A DNA stretch of 64,000 nt from Salipiger profundus (GCF_001969385.1 NZ_CP014796.1:3923501-3987500); one strand, 5' to 3'. Numbered from the stretch's first letter, positions 35,841-44,954 are shown. A program made the numbers and translations. The notes: generated by a model not told the origin, from the letters alone.

Positions 35841-36686
35841 TCACTCCGCCGCCACGACCTCCTGCCGCTGCTCCCCGAGTTTCTCGACGCGCAGTTCCAT
35901 GACGTCGCCCGCGCGCAGGAAGCGCGGGGGTTTCATACCCAGCCCTACACCCGACGGCGTGCCCGTGGCGATCAGGTCGCCAGGGACGAGCTGCATAAAA
36001 CGGCTCATGTAGGAAACGATCTCGGCGACGCCGAAGATCATGTCCGAGGTGTCGCTGTCCTGCACCCGCTCGCCGTTGAGATCGAGCGACAGGCCCAGGG
36101 CCTGCGGGTCCGGCACCTCGTCGGCGGTCACCAGCCACGGCCCGCAGGGCCCGTATCCCGGTGCCGACTTGCCCTTGATCCACTGGCCGCCGTGCTCCAT
36201 CTGCCAGGCGCGTTCCGACAGGTCGTTGACCACGCAGTAGCCAGCGACATGGTCAAGCGCCTCGGCTTCCGAGACCTGCCAGCAGGGCTTGCCGATCACC
36301 ACGCCGAGCTCGACCTCCCAGTCGGATTTCTCCGATCCCGGCGGAATGGTCACAGCATCGTTCGGACCCGCGAGCGCCGATGCGGCCTTGGAGAACAGGA
36401 TCGGTTCGGCCGGCGGCTTGGCACCGGTTTCGGCGGCATGCTTCGCGTAATTCAGCCCGACGCAGAAGAAATTCGGCACGGCTCCGAGACAGGCGCCGAT
36501 GCGCGCCCCCTCGGGCAGCACCGGCAACGTGGTCAGGTCGATGCCCCGGATCGTCTCGAGCGCCGCGAGCGACACGCCCTGCCCCGTGAAGTCCGGCACG
36601 TGGCCGGAAAGGTCGCGGATCTGGCCGTTCTCGTCGATCACCGTCGGCCGCTCTTCTCCCGGCGGCCCCACACGCATCAGTTTCAA
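35841..36686 (-). CDS. fumarylacetoacetate hydrolase family protein
   Basis: 281-residue metal-dependent C-C hydrolase or lyase of the FAH superfamily. Metal ligands fit Glu124 and Glu126 (DWEVELGVVIG) and Asp155 (VVNDLSER). Closest character is the group acting on ureidoglycolate or 2,4-diketo-3-deoxy sugar acids, which would yield pyruvate plus lactate or glycolate. I take TTG at 36686 as start (MKLMRVGPPGEE): a perfect AAGGAGG lies 6 bases before it and it overlaps the gntR stop. An ATG at 36677 is the alternative. Confidence 0.85.
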   Translation of the reverse strand: MKLMRVGPPGEERPTVIDENGQIRDLSGHVPDFTGQGVSLAALETIRGIDLTTLPVLPEGARIGACLGAVPNFFCVGLNYAKHAAETGAKPPAEPILFSKAASALAGPNDAVTIPPGSEKSDWEVELGVVIGKPCWQVSEAEALDHVAGYCVVNDLSERAWQMEHGGQWIKGKSAPGYGPCGPWLVTADEVPDPQALGLSLDLNGERVQDSDTSDMIFGVAEIVSYMSRFMQLVPGDLIATGTPSGVGLGMKPPRFLRAGDVMELRVEKLGEQRQEVVAAE

Positions 36687-37366
36687 CTGTCGTCCTCCTT
36701 CTTGATGTTCGTCTCCGCCTCGGCGGCAAGCGCCTCGGCGATGTCGTCGGCCATCGAGCCCAGGTGCGCCTCGACCGCGGCAGTCACCGCTTCCGTGTCG
36801 CGCGCCAGAAGAGCCCGTGTCAGCCGCTCGTGATGACCGACCACCCGGTCCCGGTTGCGTCGCATCCGTGCCGGCAGGTAGCGCGCCCGCCACAGCCGGG
36901 CGAGGTAGGCACCATGCGTCTCGGCCAGTGCCGGATTGTGCGAGGCCAGCGCGATCTGCCGGTGAAACGCCATGTCGAGCTCGAAGGCGTCGAGCGCGTC
37001 GAGCCGGTCGTAGTTCTCGGCGACCTCGCGGTGCTGCGCCGCGATGGCGTCGAGCTCGTCCTGCGTGGCCTGCGAACAAGCAAGCTGCGCCGAAAGCTTC
37101 TCGAGCGCTTCGAGCACCACCACCTGGTCGCGGATTTCCCTGATGGTGGGGCTGGCCACCACCGGGCTGCGGGCCGGGCGCAGCACCACGAGCCCCTCCT
37201 TGGCAAGAATGCGGATCGCCTCGCGCATCGGGGTGCGGCTCACGCCCATGGTGGCGGCGCTGTCGCGCTCCTTGATCGGCGCGCCGGGCGGCAGCGTGCC
37301 GCGCAGGATCGACCGGCGCAGCCGCGCCGCGATCTGCTCCGCCAGCGTTTCCTGCGGCGCCTCCAT
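36683..37366 (-). CDS. GntR family transcriptional regulator (FCD domain)
   Basis: 227 residues: winged-helix GntR DNA-binding domain (about 6-73, with GAPIKERDSAATMGVSRTPMREAIRILAKEGLV) and an all-helical FCD ligand-binding domain (about 80-210) with the metal/ligand residues in FELDMAFHRQI and VVGHHERL. It is encoded between the SDR and FAH genes and overlaps the latter's start. A TGGTATACC palindrome in the divergent promoter region (38192-38200) fits the FCD-type operator and is its likely target. The ligand is probably the sugar acid or 2-keto acid handled by the cluster. Confidence 0.9.
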   Translation of the reverse strand: MEAPQETLAEQIAARLRRSILRGTLPPGAPIKERDSAATMGVSRTPMREAIRILAKEGLVVLRPARSPVVASPTIREIRDQVVVLEALEKLSAQLACSQATQDELDAIAAQHREVAENYDRLDALDAFELDMAFHRQIALASHNPALAETHGAYLARLWRARYLPARMRRNRDRVVGHHERLTRALLARDTEAVTAAVEAHLGSMADDIAEALAAEAETNIKKEDDS

Positions 37367-37372
37367 GCGGTC

Positions 37373-38110
37373 TCAGCCCCGGCCGATATAGGGCATCGCG
37401 GTGGCCATCACGGTGACGAACTGCACGTTCGCATCGAGCGGCAACGACGCCATGTGCAGCACGGTCTGCGCGCAATGGCTGGCGTCCATCACCGGCTCGG
37501 GCGCGATCTCGCCGCTGGCCTGCGGCACGCCCTCAGCCATCGGCGCCGCCATGTCGGTCAGCGCGTTGCCGATGTCGATCTGGCCGCAGGCGATGTCGAA
37601 GGCCCGGCCGTCGAGGCTGAGGGATTTCGTCAGCCCGGTGATCGCGTGTTTCGAGGTCGTGTAGGGCACCGAGCCCCAGCGCGGCACATGCGCCGAGATC
37701 GACCCGTTGTTGATGATCCGCCCGCCCTGCGGCGTCTGCCGGCGCATCTGGCCAAAGGCCGCGCGGGCGCAGAGCACCATGCCGGTGATGTTCACCGAGG
37801 CAAGCGCCAGCCAGTCCTCGACCGGGATCTCGTCGATCATCGCCGCCTTGCTGAAGATGCCGGCGTTGTTGAAGAGCGCGTCGATCCGGCTCCATCGGTC
37901 CGCGACCTGTGCGAAACCCGCGTCGACCGCTGCCGGCTCGGACACGTCGAAGGGCACGACCAGCGCGTTCGGATCGCCGTTCGCGGTCTCGACGAGCGGC
38001 GCCTCGCGACGGCCCACCAGCGCCACGCGCCAGCCCGCTTCGAGAAACGCCTGCGCCGTCACGCGGCCGATGCCGCTGCCCGCACCGGTGATCACGATGC
38101 CCTGTGTCAT
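37373..38110 (-). CDS. short-chain dehydrogenase of the sugar-acid cluster
   Basis: 245-residue classical SDR. TGAGSGIG (8-15), NNAG in LFNNAGIF, and the catalytic set: Ser in NNGSISAHV, then YTTSK. Residues near the end, NVQFVTVMATAMPYIGRG, resemble the family that oxidises 2-keto-3-deoxy sugar acids or related hydroxy acids. It is first in an SDR-gntR-FAH run, 6 bases before gntR. A dehydrogenase plus FAH hydrolase fits oxidation to a 2,4-diketo acid and then cleavage; this is inference. Confidence 0.85.
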   Translation of the reverse strand: MTQGIVITGAGSGIGRVTAQAFLEAGWRVALVGRREAPLVETANGDPNALVVPFDVSEPAAVDAGFAQVADRWSRIDALFNNAGIFSKAAMIDEIPVEDWLALASVNITGMVLCARAAFGQMRRQTPQGGRIINNGSISAHVPRWGSVPYTTSKHAITGLTKSLSLDGRAFDIACGQIDIGNALTDMAAPMAEGVPQASGEIAPEPVMDASHCAQTVLHMASLPLDANVQFVTVMATAMPYIGRG

Positions 38111-38191
38111 GCGATATGCTCCCCCGATTGTGCATCCCCGTGGATCCCGGCGATTTCCGGCCGCCCGTCCGCTTGCCCACACTCGTCCGGC

Positions 38192-38200
38192 TGGTATACC
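38192..38200. promoter_or_regulatory. candidate GntR operator
   Basis: TGGTATACC, with GGTATACC (38193-38200) a perfect 8-base palindrome matching the TnGTnnnACnA pattern of FCD-type GntR regulators. It lies in the 126-base gap between the divergent SDR and flavin-dehydrogenase genes. Confidence 0.45.
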
Positions 38201-38216
38201 GATTGCAAGAGCAATC
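38201..38216. promoter_or_regulatory. inverted repeat beside the GntR operator
   Basis: GATTGC (38201-38206) and GCAATC (38211-38216) around AAGA. It directly abuts the GGTATACC palindrome, so it may be a second half of one operator or a separate protein site. Confidence 0.35.
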
Positions 38217-38236
38217 CCAGAACCCCGGACCTTCCC

Positions 38237-39610
38237 ATGACCGCCTTCGAGGCTCTCGACCATCTTCTCGGATCGCGCTTCACCACGACGCTGGCGGCGC
38301 GGCAGCAGAATGCCCACAACGAGGCGCATTACGACGAGGCCCTGCCCGACGCCGTGGCCTTTCCCGAGACCACCGAGGAGGTCGCGCAGATCCTGCGCAC
38401 CTGCGCCGAAGCCGGTGTGCCCGTCACGCCCTTCGGCACCGGCACCTCGCTGGAGGGGCAGCACCTTGCCGTCAACGGCGGCGTGAGCCTCGATTTCTCG
38501 CGGATGAACCGCATCCTGTCGGTGAACGATGCCGACATGAACGTCGTGGTGCAGCCGGGCGTGACCCGCAAGCAGCTCAACGAGGAGCTGCGCGCCACCG
38601 GCCTGTTCTTCCCGATCGACCCCGGCGCCGACGCCTCGCTCGGCGGGATGGCGGCGACGCGGGCAAGCGGCACCACCGCCGTCCGTTACGGCACCATGCG
38701 CGAGAACGTGCTGGCGCTCGAAGCGGTCATGGCCGATGGCTCGGTCATCCGCACCGGCACGGCGGCGAAGAAGTCCTCGGCGGGCTACGACCTGACGCAC
38801 CTGCTGGTGGGCTCCGAGGGCACGCTCGGTCTCATCACCGAGCTCACGCTGAAGATGCACGGCCAGCCCGAGGCGGTGGCCGCCGCCACCTGCCGCTTCG
38901 AGACGGTGGAAGACGCGGTCGACTGCGTCATCCTGACGATCCAGAGCGGCATCCCGATGGCGCGGATCGAGCTGGTCGACGAGATGATGGTGCGCGGCTT
39001 CAACCTCCACGCGGGCACCGGGATGCCCGAGAAGCCGCATCTTTTCCTCGAGTTCCACGGCGCGCCGCAGGCGGTGGCCGAGCAGGTCGCCACCTTCCGC
39101 GAGCTTGCCGCCGATGCCGGTGCCGAAGGCTGGCAGGAGGCCGCGACCACCGAGGAACGCACCGCGCTCTGGAGCCTGCGCCACGGCGCCCTGCCCGCCA
39201 TCGGCGCGCTCGATCCCGGGGCCGGGAAGCGGACCTATTCCACCGATGTCTGCGTGCCGATCTCGCGACTGGCCGAAGCCGTCGCGGTGGCCAAGGAAGA
39301 GGCACGCGCGCGCGGGCTGATCTGCACCATCGTCGGCCACGTCGGCGACGGCAACTTTCACTGCGGCGTGCGCTTCGACCCAGCCGACCGCGCCCAGCTC
39401 GACGCGGTGCTGGCGTTCTCCGGCGCGCTGGCCGAGGCGGCGTTGCGGCTCGGCGGGACGGTCACCGGGGAGCATGGCATCGGCCTTGGCAAGCAGAAAT
39501 ACATGGATGCCGAGCACGGCGCCGCGCTCGACTGGATGCGGCGGGTGAAGACAGCCTTCGATCCGCAGGGTATCCTCAATCCCGGCAAGCTGATACCGCC
39601 GGAATCCTGA
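38237..39610 (+). CDS. FAD-binding dehydrogenase, D-lactate/glycolate type
   Basis: 457-residue VAO-family flavoenzyme. FAD-binding segment VTPFGTGTSLEG and PGADASLGGMAATRASGT, LLVGSEGTLGLITE, and the C-terminal VGHVGDGNFHCG and TVTGEHGIGLGKQKYM signatures are those of D-lactate dehydrogenase (cytochrome) and GlcD. It would oxidise D-lactate, glycolate or a D-2-hydroxy acid and pass electrons to the respiratory chain. It is divergent from the GntR cluster and 30 bases upstream of the KdgK-like gene. Lactate is one expected product of FAH cleavage next door. Confidence 0.88.
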   Translation: MTAFEALDHLLGSRFTTTLAARQQNAHNEAHYDEALPDAVAFPETTEEVAQILRTCAEAGVPVTPFGTGTSLEGQHLAVNGGVSLDFSRMNRILSVNDADMNVVVQPGVTRKQLNEELRATGLFFPIDPGADASLGGMAATRASGTTAVRYGTMRENVLALEAVMADGSVIRTGTAAKKSSAGYDLTHLLVGSEGTLGLITELTLKMHGQPEAVAAATCRFETVEDAVDCVILTIQSGIPMARIELVDEMMVRGFNLHAGTGMPEKPHLFLEFHGAPQAVAEQVATFRELAADAGAEGWQEAATTEERTALWSLRHGALPAIGALDPGAGKRTYSTDVCVPISRLAEAVAVAKEEARARGLICTIVGHVGDGNFHCGVRFDPADRAQLDAVLAFSGALAEAALRLGGTVTGEHGIGLGKQKYMDAEHGAALDWMRRVKTAFDPQGILNPGKLIPPES

Positions 39611-39640
39611 CACCACGTTTCAAACCACAGGAGTGACGCA

Positions 39641-40555
39641 ATGGGCGCCTTTCTCGCCCTCGGGGAATGCATGGTCGAACTGTCCTCGGCCGGCGGCGAT
39701 CTCTATCGCCGCGGATTCGCCGGAGACACGTTCAATACCGCCTGGTACGCCCGGCGGCTTCTTCCGGCCGACTGGACCGTCGGCTACGGCACCTGCGTCG
39801 GCGAGGACAAGGCCAGCCAGGAGATGCTCGACTTCATGGCCGCCGAGGGCATCGAGACCTCGGGCATCCGGCGGGTGCCGGACGCCACGGTGGGGCTCTA
39901 CATGATCTCGCTCGAAGAGAACGGCGAACGCAGCTTCTCCTACTGGCGCGGCCAGTCGGCGGCGCGGCGCATGACCGAGGACCTCAAGTGGCTCGACGGG
40001 CTGCTCAAGGACCGCGACATGATCCACTTTTCGGGCATCACGCTGGCGATCCTGCCGCCGAAGAGCCGCGAGTTCTTCTGCGGCGCGCTCGCCCGCGCCC
40101 GCCAGCGCGGAGCAATCGTCGCCTTCGACACCAACCTGCGCCCGAAGCTCTGGGAAAGCCGCGAGGCGATGAAGGCGGGGCTGACCATGGGCGCGCGCAC
40201 CGCCGATATCGTGCTGCCGTCCTTCGACGAGGAGACCGAGCTGTTCGGCGACGCGACCCCGGAGGCGACCGCCGAGCGCTACCGCAAGCTCGGCGCCGAC
40301 TTGGTGGCCGTCAAGCAGGGCCCCGGCGCGCTGACCGTGTCGCAGCGCGAGGCCGGCCTGCTGACCGTGCCCTCGGTGCCGGTGACAAAGGTCGTCGACA
40401 CCACCGCCGCCGGCGACAGCTTTGCCGCCGGGCTGCTGTCGGGACTGGCCATGGGGCTGCCGCTGGAAGAGGCGGCGGCGCAGGCGATGGGGCTCGCGGC
40501 GCGGGTGATCCAGGCGCCGGGCGCGCTGGCGCCGTCGGCGGTGGCGCCGGCCTGA
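39641..40555 (+). CDS. kdgK: PfkB-family sugar kinase, 2-keto-3-deoxygluconate kinase-like
   Basis: 304-residue ribokinase-fold kinase. The C-terminal PfkB signature DTTAAGDSFAAG starts at Asp253, with catalytic base Asp259. The N-terminus GECMVELSSAG and GDTFNTAWYARRL resemble KdgK, which phosphorylates 2-keto-3-deoxygluconate in the Entner-Doudoroff or uronate pathways. It follows the flavin dehydrogenase by 30 bases and is probably co-transcribed. The exact sugar acid is not proven by sequence. Confidence 0.82.
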   Translation: MGAFLALGECMVELSSAGGDLYRRGFAGDTFNTAWYARRLLPADWTVGYGTCVGEDKASQEMLDFMAAEGIETSGIRRVPDATVGLYMISLEENGERSFSYWRGQSAARRMTEDLKWLDGLLKDRDMIHFSGITLAILPPKSREFFCGALARARQRGAIVAFDTNLRPKLWESREAMKAGLTMGARTADIVLPSFDEETELFGDATPEATAERYRKLGADLVAVKQGPGALTVSQREAGLLTVPSVPVTKVVDTTAAGDSFAAGLLSGLAMGLPLEEAAAQAMGLAARVIQAPGALAPSAVAPA

Positions 40556-40637
40556 GACTGGATCTTCGCGGATGGCGGGGTGCGGTGGCGGAGTGCGGAT
40601 GTCGCTCCGGCGCCGCGCCGGCGGCACCGGCCGGCAG

Positions 40638-40688
40638 CGAGGGGCGCTGCCCCTCGCGCTCCCCGAGGGTATTTGGAAAGAGAAGAAG
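40638..40688 (+). repeat. interspersed GC-hairpin repeat, copy D
   Basis: CGAGGGGCG/CGCTGCCCCTCG hairpin (40638-40656), then CTCCCCGAGGGTATTTGGAAAGAGAAGAAG. It lies between convergent kdgK and ychF. This copy lacks the middle GC palindrome and is therefore shorter. Confidence 0.85.
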
Positions 40689-40816
40689 GGAGGACGTCGC
40701 GCTGCCGGTCGATGGGCGCGACGCGTGAGTGATGTCTGCGCGGGGGCCGTCGAGGGCGCGGTGAGGGTCGCCGGGGAAGCCTGCCGCGCGGTTGCGGCAC
40801 GGCCCCCCGCGGCGGC

Positions 40817-41914
40817 TCAGGTGTTGAAGAGGAAGTGCAGGACGTCGCCGTCCTTGACCGTGTAGGTCTTGCCCTCGGCGCGCATCTTGCCGGCTTCCTT
40901 GGCGCCCTGCTCGCCGCCCTGCGCCACGAAATCCTCGTAGGCGATGGTCTCGGCGCGGATGAAGCCCTTTTCGAAGTCGCCGTGGATGACGCCGGCCGCC
41001 TGCGGTGCGAGCGTGCCGGTGCGGATGGTCCAGGCGCGGGCTTCCTTGGGGCCGACGGTGAAGTAGGTCTCGAGGTGCAGCAGCTCGTAGCCGGCGCGGA
41101 TCAGGCGGTCGAGCCCGGCCTCCTCGAGGCCGAGCTCGGACAGGAACATCTCGGCCTCCTCGCCGTCGAGCTGGCTGATCTCCTCCTCGATCTTGGCGGA
41201 GATCACCACGTGGGCGTTGCCCTGCTCGGCGGCCATCGCGGCGACCTTCTCGGAGAGCGCGTTGCCGGTGGCAGCCTCGTCCTCGTCGACGTTGCAGACG
41301 TAGAGCACTGGCTTGGAGCTCAGCAGCTGCAGCATGTTCCACTGCTTGCGGTCGTCGTCGTCGACCTCGACCATGCGGGCGGGCTTGCCCTGTTCGAGCA
41401 TCTCGAGCGCGGCCTTCATGAGGCGCTCCTGCTGGACCGCCTCCTTGTCGCCGCCGCGCACCTTGCGCACGATGTTCTGGAGGCGCTTCTCGAGGCTCTC
41501 CATGTCGGCGATGATCAGCTCGGTCTCGATGGTCTCGGCGTCGGCCACCGGGTCGACCCGGCCGTCGACATGGGTCACGTCCTCGTCCTCGAAGCAGCGC
41601 AGCACGTGGGCGATGGCGTCGGTCTCGCGGATGTTGGCGAGGAACTGGTTGCCGAGGCCCTCGCCCTTGGAGGCGCCCTTAACAAGGCCCGCGATGTCGA
41701 CGAAGGTCATCCGCGTGGGGATGATGTTCTGCGATTTCGCGATCTTCGCCAGCGTGTCGAGGCGCGAGTCGGGCACGGCGACCTCGCCCACGTTGGGCTC
41801 GATCGTGCAGAAGGGAAAGTTCGCCGCCTGCGCCGCGGCGGTCCTGGTCAGCGCGTTGAAGAGGGTCGACTTGCCGACGTTCGGCAGACCCACGATGCCC
41901 ATGCGAAATCCCAT
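40817..41914 (-). CDS. ychF: redox-regulated ribosome-binding ATPase YchF (Obg-like)
   Basis: 365-residue P-loop protein of the OBG family that binds ribosomes and prefers ATP. Walker A GLPNVGKST (9-17), switch/G3 DIAGLVKGASKGEGLG, a coiled-coil insertion (about 125-200), and a C-terminal TGS domain (about 280-365) with TYFTVGPKEARAWTI and FEKGFIRAETI. The start at 41914 gives the conserved MGFRMGIVGLPNVG. Normal length and no odd features. Confidence 0.96.
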   Translation of the reverse strand: MGFRMGIVGLPNVGKSTLFNALTRTAAAQAANFPFCTIEPNVGEVAVPDSRLDTLAKIAKSQNIIPTRMTFVDIAGLVKGASKGEGLGNQFLANIRETDAIAHVLRCFEDEDVTHVDGRVDPVADAETIETELIIADMESLEKRLQNIVRKVRGGDKEAVQQERLMKAALEMLEQGKPARMVEVDDDDRKQWNMLQLLSSKPVLYVCNVDEDEAATGNALSEKVAAMAAEQGNAHVVISAKIEEEISQLDGEEAEMFLSELGLEEAGLDRLIRAGYELLHLETYFTVGPKEARAWTIRTGTLAPQAAGVIHGDFEKGFIRAETIAYEDFVAQGGEQGAKEAGKMRAEGKTYTVKDGDVLHFLFNT

Positions 41915-41946
41915 ATCCTGCTCCTTAGGCTGGCGTTCGGCGCCTT

Positions 41947-43344
41947 CTAGGCAGGGATGCCTCCGAGCGCAAGGGAGCGCGCGGCCTGCTGCGCATCGAG
42001 CGCCGGCAGCGCGCGACGCCAGAACCTGAGCAGCAGAAGGACCGCCGCCGCCCCAAGGCCTATGGTCAGCCCGAACCAGACGCCCACCGTGCCGAAGCCT
42101 CCGTGCAGCCCGAGCAGCCAGCCAGCCGGCAGGCCGAGCCCCCAGTAGGAGACGGCCGCGATGATCATCGGGCCGCGCGTGTCCTGCAACCCGCGCAGCA
42201 GGCCGAGCGCCACCACCTGCAGCGCGTCGACCAGCTGGAAGGCCGCCGCGACCATCAGCAGCGCGACGCCGATGGCCAGGATCGCCTCGCGCTGGGGGTC
42301 GTCCGGCGACAGGAAGATGCCCACCAGCGCCTCGGGCACGAGGAGGAACAGCGCCACCGTCACCACGACCGCCGCAATGGACAGCGCGAAGACCGTCCGT
42401 GCGTCGCGCCGCAGGAAGACCGCATCGCGACGGCCCCGCGCCTGCCCGGCGCGGATCGTTGCCGCGTTGGCGAGGCCGAGGTGAATCATGAAGGTCGCGG
42501 CGGTGATCTGCAGGCCGATGCCATGCGCGGCCAGCGGCACCGGTCCGAACAGGCCGATCAGGATCGCCGAGGCGCCGAACAGCCCGACCTCGGCCAGGGT
42601 CGTCAGCCCGATGGGCAGACCCAGCGAGAAGACGTCGCGCAGGAGTTCGACGTCGGGCCGCCAGAAGCGCTGCCAGAGCGGGTATTGCGGCAGTTGCACA
42701 CGAGCATAGAGGGCGCAGCCGGCGAAGGACACGCCATGCGAGACGAGCGACGCCACCGCGGCGCCCCGGATACCGAGCTCGGGCGCACCGAAGTTGCCGA
42801 AGATCAGCATGTAGTTGGCGAGCGCGTTGGCCAGCGCCGCCAGCACGGTGATCCAGAACACCATGCGGGTGTGCTCCAGCGCGCCGAGGTAGCTCTTGAA
42901 CACCATGACGCCCAGGGCGGGAAGCAGGCCGAACCCGGCGACCCGCAGGTAGGTCTGCGCGTCGCGCGCCACCTGCGGTGCCTGCCCGAGCGCCTCGAGC
43001 GCGGGGGCCGAGAACCACATCAGCGGCATCGCCAGAAGGAACACGCCGATAGACAGCCACAGGCTCATGCGGGTGGCCCGGCGGATCATCGTGTGGTTTC
43101 CCTCGGCATCATACTGCGCGATCATCGGCGTGACCGCCCAGGCGAAACCCGAGCCGAACAGGAAGATCACCGCGAAGGCGGTGGTCGCAAGTGTGAGACC
43201 GGCCAGCTCCGCCACGCCGTAGCGGCCGATCATCGCCGCATCGGTCAGGCCGATGGCCATCTGCGCCAGATGCCCGCCGACCAGCGGCAGGCCGAGGAGC
43301 AGGAGACCCCGGGCATGGGTTCGATATGGAAGTCGGGTGGTCAT
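41947..43344 (-). CDS. MATE family multidrug efflux transporter
   Basis: 465-residue polytopic membrane protein with 12 predicted helices in two homologous halves. N-terminal LLLLGLPLVGGHLAQMAIGLTDAAMIGRYG and the later LGLPIGLTTLAEVGLFGASAILIG are typical MATE (NorM-like) repeat starts. Such transporters export cationic drugs or dyes using Na+ or H+. It lies 32 bases upstream of ychF on the same strand. Its substrate is unknown. Confidence 0.92.
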   Translation of the reverse strand: MTTRLPYRTHARGLLLLGLPLVGGHLAQMAIGLTDAAMIGRYGVAELAGLTLATTAFAVIFLFGSGFAWAVTPMIAQYDAEGNHTMIRRATRMSLWLSIGVFLLAMPLMWFSAPALEALGQAPQVARDAQTYLRVAGFGLLPALGVMVFKSYLGALEHTRMVFWITVLAALANALANYMLIFGNFGAPELGIRGAAVASLVSHGVSFAGCALYARVQLPQYPLWQRFWRPDVELLRDVFSLGLPIGLTTLAEVGLFGASAILIGLFGPVPLAAHGIGLQITAATFMIHLGLANAATIRAGQARGRRDAVFLRRDARTVFALSIAAVVVTVALFLLVPEALVGIFLSPDDPQREAILAIGVALLMVAAAFQLVDALQVVALGLLRGLQDTRGPMIIAAVSYWGLGLPAGWLLGLHGGFGTVGVWFGLTIGLGAAAVLLLLRFWRRALPALDAQQAARSLALGGIPA

Positions 43345-43410
43345 GCGCGCGCTCTAGCCCCCGGGCGCGACCGCGGCAAGCCGCAATCTGCGGTTGCGCC
43401 TTGTCGGGCC

Positions 43411-44337
43411 TCAGAGCGCCCGCAGGACGAATTGCCCCGCGAGGACGGCGATCATGGCGCCGGCTGCCACCTCGATGCCCCCCATGACGCGCAGGGCGCC
43501 CGGACCGCTCTCGAAGCGCGTGAGTGCCCCCTCGCGCAGGACGACCGAGGCCAACGCGACGACCACGGTCACGGTGGCGGTGCCGAGCCCCATGGCGAAG
43601 GCACCGAGGATACCGGCGCCATCGAGCCCCATCCGCCAGGTCAGGATGAGCAGGAACAGCGCCCCCGTGCAGGGGCGCAGCGCGATGGCTCCGATCAGGG
43701 CCGCGGCATCCCGCAGCGAGCGCACCGCTTCGGCCTGCTCGGCGGTCGGCGCATGGGCATGGCCGCAAGTGGTGCAGACCGCGTCGTCGGGCACGTGGTG
43801 GTGGTGATGCTCGTGCGTCCCCTGCGTGGCCTCCCCCGGGCGCGACGCCGGCCAGAGCTTGCGCGCCCCGCGCAGCACCAGCCACGTGCCAATTAGCGCA
43901 ATGGCCGCGTAGCTCGCCGGTGCGAACCATGCCTCGGCCGCGCCGGTCAGCTCGCTCCGGCCCCAGCCCAGCAACCACACGCCGGCGTAGACGAGCCCCA
44001 CCGCCGAGGCGGCCTGCGCCAGGCTGGACGCCACCGCGAGGACCGAAAGCCGCAGAACCGGCACGCGCCGTCCGACCCCGTAGCCTCCGATCAGCAGCTT
44101 GCCATGCCCCGGCCCCGCAGCGTGAAAGACCCCATAGGTGAAACACACCGCCAGCAGGGTCGCGAGCGCGCCCGGATCGCCGGCCCGAAGCGCCCTCAGG
44201 CCGCCGGCCATGAACGTCTGCGCCTCGCGCTGACCATCGGCGGCCAGCCTTGCCACGAGATCGGCACCACCGAAGCCCCAAAGCCAGAGCGCAAGCCCTG
44301 CCACGGCGAGGGCACCACTCAGGAGGAGGGCGCGCAT
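43411..44337 (-). CDS. NicO/RcnA-type nickel-cobalt transporter family membrane protein
   Basis: 308 residues, about six helices. [18 protein letters not shown] carries the family metal motif, and a His-rich cytoplasmic loop (HEHHHHH and CTTCGHAHA, about residues 180-200) follows helix 4. [15 protein letters not shown] is the second signature. The family exports or imports Ni/Co. It overlaps the upstream DUF1007 gene by 19 bases, so the two are co-translated; such pairs may handle a transition metal together. Confidence 0.85.
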   Translation of the reverse strand: MRALLLSGALAVAGLALWLWGFGGADLVARLAADGQREAQTFMAGGLRALRAGDPGALATLLAVCFTYGVFHAAGPGHGKLLIGGYGVGRRVPVLRLSVLAVASSLAQAASAVGLVYAGVWLLGWGRSELTGAAEAWFAPASYAAIALIGTWLVLRGARKLWPASRPGEATQGTHEHHHHHVPDDAVCTTCGHAHAPTAEQAEAVRSLRDAAALIGAIALRPCTGALFLLILTWRMGLDGAGILGAFAMGLGTATVTVVVALASVVLREGALTRFESGPGALRVMGGIEVAAGAMIAVLAGQFVLRAL

Positions 44338-44954
44338 GTCAGCGTGATCCTCTCCGCATAATATTTTCCGACCTCCAGCAGCTCGAACTGATCCTCGGGC
44401 ACCTGCGCGAGTTCCTCATCGACCGCCCGTTCAGCAGCCTCCGTGTCGGGCGCCTCGACCTCCGCCCGGCAAGGCTCCGGCAGCGCGACCCCGCCCGAGA
44501 CCTCGTAGGCGACATAGTAGGTCGGATCGAATTGGCGGATCTCGACTCCTTCGGCCGGTGTCGGTGCCACGTCGCGATAGTGAACCGACACGAGTTGCCC
44601 GTCGATCAGCTGCACGCCGCGCCCCTCCGGCGCCCCGAGCGCCAGAGAACGCCCCTCCGCGTCGCGAAGGTAGAGATCGCCCTCGAAATCCTCGGGCCAG
44701 TTGTCCAGATCGAAGCGCTGCACCTGCTCGAGCTCGTCCGGCGCAAGAACGCCGTCACCGTCGGCGTCGAGCCCCATGTCCTCGAGTATCAGCAGGCTGA
44801 AGAGCGCGTCATAGGCCCATGTCACCTCTATCCCGGTGAGCTGTCGCTCGGAGTCGAGGCTCAGCCGCAGCGTCGTGTCGACGAAGACATGCGGATGCGC
44901 CCGCGCCGGGATCGCGGGCAGAAGCAGCAGAAGACAGGCAAGCCATTTCGTCAT
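44319..44954 (-). CDS. DUF1007 periplasmic protein with EF-hand-like loop
   Basis: 211 residues. Signal peptide 1-19 (ends PARA), mature start [10 protein letters not shown], a His-rich N-terminus typical of DUF1007. An EF-hand loop is visible at 63-74 ([12 protein letters not shown]). It overlaps the NicO permease gene, so it is probably the extracytoplasmic partner that captures or senses metal. A substrate such as Ni, Co or Zn is inference. Confidence 0.8.
   Translation of the reverse strand: MTKWLACLLLLLPAIPARAHPHVFVDTTLRLSLDSERQLTGIEVTWAYDALFSLLILEDMGLDADGDGVLAPDELEQVQRFDLDNWPEDFEGDLYLRDAEGRSLALGAPEGRGVQLIDGQLVSVHYRDVAPTPAEGVEIRQFDPTYYVAYEVSGGVALPEPCRAEVEAPDTEAAERAVDEELAQVPEDQFELLEVGKYYAERITLTCAPSS

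Noticed and set aside
42103..43896. Nearly 600-codon plus-strand frame across the MATE and NicO genes
   Set aside because: It is Arg/Gln/His-rich low complexity with no family pattern; both opposite-strand transporters are complete.
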